Shown here piece by piece: positions 36,737 to 47,956 of a stretch of DNA of 64,000 bases. Every line of letters begins with the position of its first letter. Within the stretch, counting starts at the first letter, position 1. The stretch is from RPQJ01 sp963744735 (GTDB lineage Bacteria; Pseudomonadota; Gammaproteobacteria; Steroidobacterales; Steroidobacteraceae). The stretch covers positions 27,783 through 91,782 of the forward strand of contig CAVUVH010000012.1 in the NCBI GenBank assembly GCA_963744735.1, in the 5' to 3' direction. The position numbers and the translations under genes were made by a program. Below the pieces are notes generated by a model that saw only the letters and a list, made by a program, of their open reading frames with translations, had not been told where the DNA came from and did not search any database.

Positions 36737-38913
36737 ATGTCGAAGCATTTCACCCTGGCCGTCGACGCCGACGGCATCGCCCTGATCACCATGGACAGCC
36801 CGGGGCGTTCGATGAACGTCCTCAGCCCCGAAGTCGAGCAGGAACTGTCCGCACTCGTCGAGCGGGTCGTGGCCGACGGCGCGGTCCGCGGCGCGATCAT
36901 CACCTCGGGCAAGCCGAGCTTCCTCGCGGGTTATGACCTGACCGAGTTCCTGCGCAACTTCGGCCCGCAGCTGAGCGCGGTCCAGGTCTACGAGGACTTC
37001 CGCGGCCTGGGCCGCCTGCTGCGCCGGATCGAGACCTGCGGCAAGCCGTTCGTCGCGGCCATCAACGGCCTGGCCCTCGGCGGCGGCTTCGAGGTCTGCC
37101 TGGCCTGCCATTACCGCGTGATCGCCGACGACCCGAAGGCCTTCGTCGGCCTGCCGGAAGTCAAGGTCGGCCTGCTGCCGGGCGGTGGCGGCACGCAGCG
37201 CATGCCGCGCCTCGCAGGCATCGCGCAGTCGCTGCCGTACCTGCTGGAGGGCGGCAACATCGCGGCGGCGGAAGCGAAGAAGCTCGGCCTGGTGCATGAA
37301 GTGGTGCCGGCCGCGGAACTCCTCGCCGCCGCGAAGCGCTGGCTGCTCGGCGCGCCCGTGGCCGTGCAGCCGTGGGACCAGAAGGGCTACCGCGTGCCGG
37401 GCGGCGTGGGCTTCCAGAGCGCCGGCGCGACGCAGACGCTGATGGGCGCGACGGCGCTGGTGGCGAAGAAGACGCTGCACAACTACCCGGCGCCGGCCGC
37501 GATCCTCTCGTGCGTGTTCGAGGGCACGCTGCTGCCGCTCGAGAAGGGCCTCGAGGTCGAGGCGAAGTACTTCGCGCAGCTCGTGACCGGTCCGGTCGCG
37601 CGCAACCTGATCCGCACGATGTTCGTCAACAAGGGCAACGCCGACAAGCTGTCGGTGCGCCCGGCGGACGTGCCGAAGTCGAAGGTCACGAAGCTCGGCG
37701 TGCTCGGCGCCGGCATGATGGGCGCAGGCGTCGCTTACGTTTCGGCCATGGCAGGGCATGGACGTGGTCCTGATCGACTCGACACAGGAACTCGCGGAGA
37801 AGGGCAAGGCCTACTCGGCGAAGCTGCTGGCCAAGGACGTCGAGCGCGGCAAGCGCACGCAGGAGCAGGCCGCGGCGATCCTCGCGAAGATCACGCCGAC
37901 CACGGACTACGCCCAGCTCGCGGGCGCGCAGCTGGTGATCGAGGCCGTGTTCGAGAAGCGCGAGATCAAGGCCGACGTCACCGCGAAGACCGAGGCGGTG
38001 ATCGCGAAGGACGCGATCTTTGCCTCCAACACCTCGACCCTGCCGATCACCGGCCTGGCCAAGGCATCGAAGCGGCCGAAGAACTTCATCGGCATCCACT
38101 TCTTCTCGCCGGTCGAGAAGATGCCGCTGGTCGAGATCATCGTCGGCAAGCAGACCAGCGACGAGGCGATCGCGCGGGCGCTGGATTACGTCGGGCAGCT
38201 GCGCAAGACGCCGATCGTGGTCAACGACAGCCGCGGCTTCTACACCAGCCGCTGCTTCGGCACCTACCCCAACGAAGGCGCGGCCATGGTGGCGGAGGGC
38301 ATCGACCCGCAGCTGATCGAAAGCGCAGGCAGGCTGGCGGGCATGCCGGTCGGGCCGCTGGCGGTGAGCGACGAAGTCAGCCTCGAGCTCTCCTACAAGG
38401 TGATGTTGCAGTCACGCGCGGACCTCGGCGCAAAGTACAAGGAACCCGCCAGCTGGCCGGTGGTCAGGCACTTCGTCGAGGACCTCGGGCGCCTCGGCCG
38501 CAAGAGCGGCGCCGGTTACTACGACTATCCGGAAGGCGGCAAGAAGACGCTGTGGGCCGGGCTCGCGCAGGAGTACCCGCGCCTGCCACGGCAGCCCGGA
38601 CGTGGAAGAACTCAAGACCCGGCTGCTGTACATCCAGGCGCTCGAGACCGCGCGCTGCTACGAGGAAGGCGTGCTGAAGAGCGTGCACGAGGCCGACCTG
38701 GGGTCGATCCTCGGCTGGGGTTTCCCGGCCTGGACCGGCGGCACGCTGTCGTTCATCGACACCGTGGGTCCGGCCCGTTTCGTCGCCGAGTGCAAGCGGC
38801 TGGCGCGGCTGTACGGCGAACGCTTCAAGCCGACCAAGGGGCTGCTCGCGCTGGCGCAGTCGGGTGGCACGTACTACGGCGGCGCCGGTGCGGGCGCGGC
38901 GCAGGCATCGTGA
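36737..38913 (+). CDS. FadB/FadJ-like enoyl-CoA hydratase/3-hydroxyacyl-CoA dehydrogenase (two frameshifts)
   Basis: This is a bifunctional beta-oxidation enzyme of about 724 residues. The N-terminal crotonase domain has INGLALGGGFEVCLACHYRV and the glutamates in GLPEVKVGLLPGGGGTQR. The NAD-binding domain starts at GVLGAGMMGAGVAYVSAMAG and continues, after a frameshift near 37750 (extra G in GCAGGGC), with MDVVLIDSTQELAEKG, ASNTSTLPITGLA and IGIHFFSPVEKMPLVEII. A second break near 38590 (extra C in CAGCCCGG) leads into EELKTRLLYIQALET and the C-terminal domain. With the thiolase it could process several acyl-CoA rounds. Confidence 0.9.
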
Positions 38914-38925
38914 GGAGAGAGATAA

Positions 38926-39702
38926 ATGAGTGAAGTGCTGCTCGAACGCCGCGGCAAGGTCGCGATCGTCACGCTCAACCGTCCCGAGTCGCTGAACGGC
39001 TTTACCAGCGGCCTGCGCGATGCGCTGAAGAAGGCGCTGCACGAAGTCGCGACCGACGACTCCGTCCGCGCCGTGGTGCTGACGGGCGCGGGCCGTGGCT
39101 TCAGCGCCGGTGCCGACCTCAAGGCCGAGCCGATGACCTCGGGCGCGGCGGTCGAGACGCAGCTCAACGAGGAGTACGGCGCTGCGCTGCGCGAGATTGC
39201 GCGCATGCCGAAGCCGGTCATCGCCGCGGTCAACGGCTTTGCCACCGGGATCGGCGGCTCGTTCGCGCTGATCTGCGACCTGGTGGTGATGGGCGAGGGC
39301 GCGTTCTTCCAGGTGCCGTTCGCGAAGATCGGCCTGGTGCCCGACGGCGGCCTGACCTGGCTGCTGACCGAGCGCGTCGGCCATCGCCGGGCGTTCGAAC
39401 TCGCGATTTCCGGCGACCGCGTGCCGGCGGCGAAGTGCCTGGAGTGGAACCTGGCCAACCGCGTCGTGCCGGACGACCAGGTCGTGCCGGCCGCGCTCGC
39501 CTGGGCCGAGCAACTGTGCGACGCCGCGCCGATTGCGCTCGGGTACATGAAGCAGTTGCTGCGCAGCGCGCCCGACATGGGCTACGAGCAGACGATACGC
39601 GCCGAGGCGCGGCTGCAGGCGCCCTGCATCGACAGCGCGGATTTCCGCGAGGGCGTGGCCGCGTTCCGCGAGAAGCGCGCGCCGAAGTTCTCGGGCAAGT
39701 GA
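38926..39702 (+). CDS. Enoyl-CoA hydratase/isomerase family protein
   Basis: This 258-residue crotonase-fold protein has VAIVTLNRPESLNGFT, the oxyanion segment GRGFSAGADLKAE and VNGFATGIGGSFALICDLVV. The position of the usual second catalytic glutamate reads IGLVPDGGLTWLL, with an aspartate, so classical hydration may be altered and isomerase or other activity is possible. It is the fourth gene of the plus-strand catabolic operon, 12 bases after the FadB-like gene. Confidence 0.88.
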   Translation: MSEVLLERRGKVAIVTLNRPESLNGFTSGLRDALKKALHEVATDDSVRAVVLTGAGRGFSAGADLKAEPMTSGAAVETQLNEEYGAALREIARMPKPVIAAVNGFATGIGGSFALICDLVVMGEGAFFQVPFAKIGLVPDGGLTWLLTERVGHRRAFELAISGDRVPAAKCLEWNLANRVVPDDQVVPAALAWAEQLCDAAPIALGYMKQLLRSAPDMGYEQTIRAEARLQAPCIDSADFREGVAAFREKRAPKFSGK

Positions 39703-39749
39703 GCGCGGCGGCACGGGGTTGCCCGCGATGAGCGCCAGCGACGACGACC

Positions 39750-40852
39750 GTGTCCAGCGTCGAGGCGGCGACGACCGAAATGCGTCGCGGCCTCGAGATC
39801 GACGTGGCGCGGCTGGAACCGTACCTGTCCGCCAACGTCGCGGGTTACGCCGGTCCGCTCAGATCCGGCAGTTTCGCGGCGGCCAGTCCAACCCCACCTA
39901 CCTGCTGTCCACGCCCGGACGGCGCTACGTGCTGCGGCGCAAGCCGCCGGGCCAGTTGCTGGCATCGGCGCACGCCGTGGATCGCGAATACAAGGTCATC
40001 ACCGCGCTCGGCCGGCACACCGACGTGCCCGTGCCGCGCACCCATGCGCTCTGCACCGACGACACCGTCATCGGCACCTGGTTCTACGTGATGGATCATG
40101 TCGACGGGCGCATTTTCTGGGATCCGTCGTTTCCGGACGTGCCGCGGGAGCAGCGCCGCGCGCACGCGCTCGCCCTCTGCGACGCGCTGGCAAGACTGCA
40201 TCGGGTGCGGCCCGACGCGGCGGGGCTGGCCGACTACGGCAAGGCGCAGGGCTACGTCACCCGGCAGATCGCGCGTTTCGCGAAGCAGTACCAGGAAGAC
40301 ACCGCCGGCGGGCGCGTGCCCTCGATGGAACGGCTGATCGACTGGCTGCCGCGCAATGCGCCGGCGCAGGAACCCGCCGCCGCCGTGGTCCACGGCGACT
40401 ACCGCGCCGACAACGTCGTCTTCCATCCGACCGAGCCGCGCGTGGTCGCGATCCTGGACTGGGAGCTGTCCTCGCTCGGCGATCCGCTGGCCGACTTTGC
40501 CTATCACCTGATGGCCTACCGCATGCCGTCGCTGACGGTGCCGATGCTGGGCGACCGCGACCCGCGGGCGCTGGGGCTGCCGGACGAGGCCGAGTACGTG
40601 GAGCACTACGAGCAGGTCACGGGCTTCCGGGTCGACCGCCGCGAACTCGAGTTCTACCTGGCGTTCGGCATGTTCCGCCTGGCAGGGATCTTCCACGGCA
40701 TCCGCAGCCGCGTGGTCCGCGGCACGGCCGTCAGCACCCGCGCCCGCGAGTACGCCGGGTACACCGACGCCATCGCCGACCTGGCCTGGGCCCAGGCGCA
40801 GCGTGCGGACGGCGCTAAACCGTTTATAAACAGTTACTTAGGGTCGATATAA
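39750..40852 (+). CDS. Phosphotransferase-fold (APH/ACAD10-like) protein (frameshifted)
   Basis: This is a kinase-like protein of about 367 residues in the aminoglycoside-phosphotransferase/ACAD10-11 group, often encoded with acyl-CoA dehydrogenases. The N-lobe (QFRGGQSNPTYLL, YVLRRKPPGQLL), catalytic loop VVHGDYRADNVVFHP and metal aspartate region VAILDWELSSLGDPLADFAY are intact. The first 37 residues are read from a GTG at 39750 (MSSVEAATTEMRRGLEID). The frame then changes near 39865, where a missing C explains GPL-QIRQF. An ATG at 39728 is an alternative start. The human relatives phosphorylate 4-hydroxyacids before beta-oxidation; that role is only a possibility here. Confidence 0.8.
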
Positions 40853-40897
40853 CAAAATGTGGTAGGCTGCGCGGCTAAGTCTGGCCGCGAACCATTC

Positions 40898-41804
40898 ATG
40901 CTCAAGCAACGCACGCTCAAGAACTCGATCCGCGCCACGGGCGTGGGCCTGCACAGCGGCAAGAAAGTGCTGATGGTGCTGCGCCCGGCGCCGGCCAATT
41001 CGGGCATCGTCTTCCGCCGCACCGACCTCGACGAGATGGTCGACATCCGGGCGACGGCCAGCAACGTCAGCCAGACCACGCTCGGCACCAGCCTGACCAA
41101 TGGCTCGGCGACGGTCTCGACGGTCGAGCACCTGATGTCGGCCCTGGCGGGCCTCGGCATCGACAACCTCGTGATCGAACTGAGCGCGGGCGAAGTGCCG
41201 ATCATGGACGGCAGCGCCGGTCCGTTCGTGTTCCTGCTGCAGTCCGCCGGGATCGAGGAGCAGAACGCGGCCGAAGCGCTTCGTGCGCATCAAGAAGAGC
41301 GTCAAGGTCGAGGACGGCGACAAGTGGGCGCGCTTCGACCCCTACGACGGCTTTAAAGTTAATTTTGAAATCGAATTCGACCATCCGGTGTTCAAGCGCC
41401 GGTCGCAGGTCGCGTCGATGGACTTCTCCACGACGACCTTCCTGCGCGAGATCAGCCGCGCCCGCACCTTCGGCTTCATGCGCGACCTGGAATACATGCG
41501 CGCGCGCAACCTGGCGCTGGGCGGCAACCTCGACAACGCGATCGTGCTCGACGATTACCGCGTGCTGAACGAGGACGGGCTGCGCTACGAAGACGAGTTC
41601 GTGAAGCACAAGATCCTCGACGCCATCGGCGACCTCTACCTGCTGGGCCACAGCCTGCTGGGCGAATTCAGCGGCTACAAGTCGGGCCACGGCCTCAATA
41701 ACCGCCTGCTGCGCACGCTGGTCGAGGATGCAACGGCGTGGGAAGAAGTGACGTTCGAGACGCTGGCGGACGCGCCGATCAGCTACGTGGCTGCGCTCGC
41801 CTAG
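40898..41804 (+). CDS. lpxC: UDP-3-O-acyl-N-acetylglucosamine deacetylase LpxC (frameshifted)
   Basis: LpxC performs the committed deacetylation of lipid A synthesis. Zinc ligands are visible: His in VSTVEHLMSALAG and His/Asp in EFVKHKILDAIGDLYLLG; the catalytic His is in KSGHGLNNRLL. The N-terminus (LKQRTLKNSIRATGVGLHSG) is standard. One extra G near 41275 (GCCGAAGCGC) breaks the frame before RIKKSVKVEDGDKWA. The corrected length is about 301 residues. Because the gene is essential the shift is probably an error. The stop overlaps the convergent dciA stop in a CTAG. Confidence 0.95.
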
Positions 41805-42098
41805 TCCCTTCCCCGGACCTTCACCTGCAGCTTGCCGATCGGCGGCTCCCCGCCGGCTTCAAGCCGCTGCTTCAGGCTTCTGCGCGCCATAGCGCACCCG
41901 CGGTGTCCACGCGGCCGAATCCATGATCACGACCAGGTCCTCGCCCCGGCGCGAGGCGGAGACGAGGTGCGGGCGCAGCGGCTCGGGCAATTCCAGCCGC
42001 ACTTTCTCGGTCAGCGACTGTGCCGCCGACGCCTTGCGGGCGAGGGCGTCGAGTCCCGGCGACAGGCCGCCGAACAGGGGTTTCAGGGGGTCGGCCAT
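41801..42098 (-). CDS. dciA: DciA-type helicase loader (DUF721, frameshifted)
   Basis: DciA loads the replicative helicase in most bacteria without DnaC. The 79 residues in the first frame (LKPLFGGLSPGLDALARKA, PLRPHLVSASRRGEDLVVIMDS, RVRYGAQK) match the family, but the frame ends early. Removing one C near 41882 gives LKQRLEAGGEPPIGKLQVKVRG to a stop at 41801, the usual C-terminal strand. The corrected protein is about 98 residues. DciA between lpxC and a LytM/M23 gene and secA is a common gammaproteobacterial arrangement. Confidence 0.85.
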
Positions 42099-42254
42099 TG
42101 TTCAGGGAAACTATCTAAAGCCTTGATTTGTTTGCCAGCGACGAGGGTCCTGGGTCATAGTCGCGCGAATCCGTGACATGACGCAACGCCGCCCCCGAAG
42201 CGCCGGGCGATCGTGTCGCTTTCGCCATTGGCATTCCCCCGGGGTGGGCGCGGA

Positions 42255-43164
42255 ATGAATCTGCGGATCGTCACAGGCCCTCGCGGCCGCACCAGAGAGA
42301 TCGACCTCAAGGGTCCGCGCACGCTGCTGGCGGCGGTCCTGGTCATCGCTGCGATTTTCGCGGCCGGGCTGATGCTCGGCCGTTTCCTGCTGGGCGGCAA
42401 TGCCGAAGAGCGCGCCTATGCGCGTGCCATCGCGCAGCAGAAGTCCGACCTGCAGGCTGCGCGCGGCCAGATCGACGGCAAGGTCGACGCCATCGCGGCG
42501 CGTGTCGGGTCGCTCAATGCGCAGCTGATCCGGCTCGACGCGCTGGGCCGGCGGCTGACCGACCTCGCCGGGCTCGAACCGCGGCGAGTTCGATTTCGAG
42601 CAGCCGCCGCCGGCGGGCGGACCCGAGGGCTAGGAAGCGCAGGGCGGCTCGGTGCAGGTGCCGGAGCTGACGGCCGTGCTCGACACCCTGGAAGAGCAGA
42701 TCAACGACCGCGAACAGCAGCTGCTGGCGCTCGAGACCCTGATGTCCTCGCGCGAGCTCGGCCAGCGCATCATGCCGGGCGGACTGCCGCTGATCGGCGG
42801 CTGGATTTCCTCGCATTTCGGCTATCGCACCGATCCTTTCACGGGCCGCGGCGCGTTTCATGCCGGCGTCGATTTTGCAGGCCCCCCGGGCTCGCGGGTG
42901 ATCGCGGTCGGCCCGGGCGTGGTCTCGTATGCGGGCTGGAAGCAGGGCTATGGCTACACGGTCGAGATCACGCACCCGACCGGCTACATGACCCGCTATG
43001 GGCACAATTCGCGCAACCTGGTGCGCGTCGGCCAGTCCGTGCAGAAAAACGATGCGATCGCCGTCATTGGCAGCACCGGTCGGTCGACCGGCACGCACGT
43101 GCATTTCGAAGTGCTGCGCGATGGCAACGTCCTGAACCCGAACAAGTACCTCGCGGCGCCGTAG
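42255..43164 (+). CDS. LytM/M23 family metallopeptidase (frameshift plus in-frame stop)
   Basis: This is a membrane-anchored periplasmic peptidoglycan endopeptidase-like protein. An N-terminal helix (LLAAVLVIAAIFAAGLMLGRFL) is followed by a coiled coil (QKSDLQAARGQIDGKVDAI, LDTLEEQINDREQQLLALE) and a C-terminal M23 domain with GAFHAGVDFAGP and HVHFEVLRDG carrying the metal ligands. The coiled coil is broken near 42585 (an extra A before CCGCGGCGAG). In the restored frame a TAG follows at about 42636 (PEG-stop-EAQGG), so two differences are needed to rejoin it. Either the sequence is poor here or the gene is damaged. Confidence 0.83.
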
Positions 43165-43167
43165 GAA

Positions 43168-43331
43168 GGGGTTAGGGGATAGGGGCTAGGGGTTAGTCGG
43201 AGCCCAACCCCACCAGCATCTTTGCGACAGAGCGTTCAGGTCAGGCGGGCAGCAAACCCTGCCGCGTCATCGCTGTCCAATCGCAGCGCTGCACTTTTCC
43301 GACTAACCCCTAGCCCCTATCCCCTAACCCC
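43168..43331. repeat. GGGGNTA inverted-repeat element, copy 4 (long form)
   Basis: Perfect 34-bp inverted repeats at 43168-43201 and 43298-43331 consist of GGGGTTA, GGGGATA, GGGGCTA, GGGGTTA and GTCGGA. The centre is 96 nt (43202-43297), much longer than the 28 nt of copies 1 and 2, and has no coding potential. The element starts four bases after the TAG stop of the M23 gene and ends about 90 bases before secA. Confidence 0.95.
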
Positions 43332-43420
43332 TTGTATCTACGAAGGGCTGTCCCAACTACGGGGACCGCCTTCCTGTAGAATTTCCGCCTTTATTTTCAC
43401 CGCTTTGTCCCGGAGCCCCA

Positions 43421-46219
<2,799 letters not shown>

Positions 46220-46271
46220 CTCGTCCGGATCGCGCGGTCGACAGCCGGTGGAAGACGCCCTGAGCGGGTCG

Positions 46272-46811
46272 ATGCGGGGGACCTGGGTCGTCGCAGGACT
46301 GGTGTTCGATGCCCTTGGCCGCGTGCTGATCGCGCAGCGGCCCGCGGGCAAGGTCCTGGCCGGGCGCTGGGAGTTTCCGGGCGGCAAGGTCGCTGACGGA
46401 GAAACCGCGCACGCGGCGATCGTGCGCGAGCTGCGCGAAGAGATCGCCATCGAGGTGAGTCGGGCCGAGCGCCTGATGTACTACGCTGCGGTCTATCCCG
46501 AACGGACGATCTGGCTGGACGTCTGGGTGGTCGAGGACTGGTCGGGCGAGCCGCAGGGCCTGGACGGCCAGGCGCTCGCCTGGGTGGAGCGCAGCGAGCT
46601 GCACCGGCACGACATCCTCGAGGCCGATGCCCCGATCGTCGCAGCCCTCGCAACACCTCTTCCGCTCTTACCTCTCCCGCTTGCGGGAGAGGTCGGCCGC
46701 AGGCCGGGTGAGGGTCCTGGCGGCCGATCCCGTGCCTGTCCCCGAGCTTGGAAAGGCAGACACGCGCTCGGGAACAGGCACGGAATCAGCCGCTTTCGCC
46801 TCGGCGCCTGA
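46272..46811 (+). CDS. mutT: Nudix hydrolase MutT (8-oxo-dGTP diphosphatase) with repeat-encoded tail
   Basis: MutT cleans 8-oxo-dGTP from the nucleotide pool. The nudix box runs from about residue 38 to 60: GGKVADGETAHAAIVRELREE with all GX5E and REUXEE residues. WEFPGGKV precedes it. The normal domain ends near IVAALATP (about residue 126). The remaining 50 residues are translated from two palindromic repeats (LPLPLAGEVGRRPGEGPGG, then RACPRAWKGRHALGNRHG), so the tail is probably a late addition without function. It follows secA, a common pairing. A GTG at 46248 is an alternative start. Confidence 0.88.
   Translation: MRGTWVVAGLVFDALGRVLIAQRPAGKVLAGRWEFPGGKVADGETAHAAIVRELREEIAIEVSRAERLMYYAAVYPERTIWLDVWVVEDWSGEPQGLDGQALAWVERSELHRHDILEADAPIVAALATPLPLLPLPLAGEVGRRPGEGPGGRSRACPRAWKGRHALGNRHGISRFRLGA
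46671..46716. repeat. CTCTCCCGCTTGCGGGAGAG-type palindromic repeat inside mutT
   Basis: CCTCTCCCGC-TTGCGGGAGAGG forms a perfect hairpin at 46671-46692, followed by GGCCGCAGGCCGGGTGAGGGT. This is the REP-like intergenic element widespread in proteobacteria. It lies inside the mutT frame and encodes part of its C-terminal tail. Two more copies lie at 48811-48895. Confidence 0.9.
46732..46781. repeat. Palindromic element with 18-nt conserved loop, copy A
   Basis: GTGCCTGTCCCCGAGC pairs with GCTCGGGAACAGGCAC (15 of 16) around the loop TTGGAAAGGCAGACACGC. The loop is the exact reverse complement of the loop in copy B at 46931-47001. The sequence is translated as the last part of mutT. Confidence 0.88.
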
Positions 46812-46814
46812 GCG

Positions 46815-46838
46815 CCTTTTCCGCTAAAGCGGAAAAGG
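46815..46838. terminator. Perfect 11-bp hairpin after mutT
   Basis: CCTTTTCCGCT-AA-AGCGGAAAAGG begins four bases after the mutT stop. It is a perfect stem with a two-base gap and lies between convergent mutT and tpm, so it could serve as a bidirectional terminator. There is no long T-run beyond the stem's own T4. Confidence 0.5.
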
Positions 46839-46930
46839 TCGCACGGCGCACGCAGCGTCAGGTACTGCGAGCTGAATTAAACTGCAGCGCTCCGACCACT
46901 TGGCCTCAGGCGCCGCCGGTAATCACCAGC

Positions 46931-47001
46931 GACCGATTCAGAGCCTGCTCCCGAGCGCGTGTCTGCCTTTCCAAGCTCGGGAGCAGGCTCTGAGTCGGTC
47001 G
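46931..47001. repeat. Palindromic element with 18-nt conserved loop, copy B
   Basis: A 26-bp stem (25 of 26 pairs) from GACCGATTCAGAGCC to GGCTCTGAGTCGGTC encloses the loop GCGTGTCTGCCTTTCCAA. The inner stem (CCCGAGC/GCTCGGG) and loop match copy A in inverted orientation; the outer stem differs. It ends 33 bases before the tpm stop. Confidence 0.88.
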
Positions 47002-47033
47002 CCTGCAATCAATGCGCAGCGGCCAAGAAGCCG

Positions 47034-47692
47034 TCACAGCCGCGTCAGCGAATACGTCACCTCATACAGCGCGTCCAGTCCGGCCGCAGCGAACTTCGGG
47101 CTGTCGGCGATGATGTCGTTGCGCTCCAGTTCGGCCAGCGCGAAATGCGGGCTGTACAACCGCGAGATCTCCGCGGACTCGACCGAGAACGGCGGGCCGG
47201 CTTTGATCGCTTGTACGTATTCGAACGAGATCAGCAACGTGTGGCTGCCGGCCGGCAGCAGCGCGGCAAGTCCCGCCACGTACCGCTCGCGCATCGCGGG
47301 CGGCAACGCGACCAGCGCGGCGCGATCGTAGGCAGCGCCGACCGGGCCGAGCAGCGCGGGCGTCAGGGCCAGCGCATCGCCCTGCAGGATCTCGAACTGC
47401 CCGTGCCGGTGACGACGGAACGGCCCGTGCGAGTCGACGTCGACGTTCGCGCCGGCAGTTCGCCGAAGAACTCTTCCACCGCCAGCGGACTCAGCTCCGA
47501 GCCGACGACGCGGTGCCCGTGCGCCGCGAGCCACACCATGTCGATGCTCTTGCCGCAGAGCGGCACGTAGACACGCGCGCCAGGCGGCACGCCCAGCGTC
47601 GGCCACCAGCGGTCCAGCGCAGAATGCGGCGTGGGCTGGTGGAAGCCGACCTGCCGGGTCCGCCAGCGCTCGAGCCAGAATTCCGGATCCAT
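47034..47692 (-). CDS. tpm: Thiopurine S-methyltransferase family protein (frameshifted)
   Basis: This SAM-dependent methyltransferase of about 218 residues is of the bacterial TPMT type, linked in some species to selenite, tellurite or thiopurine methylation. FWLERWRTRQVGFHQPTPHSAL at the start, VYVPLCGKSIDMVWLAAHGHRVVGSELSPLAVEEFF (SAM site, in pieces) and later GPVGAAYDRAALVALPPAMRERYV and LLISFEY are all present. The frame shifts near 47455-47465 between FFGELP and GANVDVDSHGPFRR. The start at 47692 follows the family N-terminus. Confidence 0.88.
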
Positions 47693-47711
47693 GGGAGCGT
47701 GCCGCCGTGTT

Positions 47712-47918
47712 TCAGTGGCGCGGCGGATCGTCCGCCGCCGGGTCCGGCGGGCTGCCGGCGCCGTCCGGCGAGATCTCTTCACCCGGGATCGCATGGCGCT
47801 CGGTCATCCACGCGCCCAGGTCCAGCAGCCGGCAGCGTTCGCTGCAGAACGGCCGCCACTTGGCCGCGGCGTTCCATTCGACCGGACGCTGGCAGGTGGG
47901 GCAGGGAAGGATCGGCAT
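47712..47918 (-). CDS. yacG: DNA gyrase inhibitor YacG
   Basis: YacG is a 68-residue zinc protein shown in E. coli to bind and inhibit DNA gyrase. The four zinc cysteines are in CPTCQRPVEW and FCSERCRLLDLGAW, the diagnostic pattern. The C-terminal tail is short and proline-rich. It lies just downstream of zapD on the same strand, the usual coaE-zapD-yacG order. Confidence 0.94.
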   Translation of the reverse strand: MPILPCPTCQRPVEWNAAAKWRPFCSERCRLLDLGAWMTERHAIPGEEISPDGAGSPPDPAADDPPRH

Positions 47919-47956
47919 GGATCGAGCGGGCCGCGCGCTGCGGCAGGCGCGCAGGC

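Noticed and set aside
43168..43331. CRISPR array
   Set aside because: The heptamer arms are contiguous G-rich units without spacers; there are no direct repeats of 24-40 bases with unique spacers and no cas genes.
43168..43331. Insertion sequence or telomere-like chromosome end
   Set aside because: The GGGGTTA unit resembles eukaryotic telomere repeats, but the element is internal between intact genes, has no transposase frame, and the centre is non-coding.
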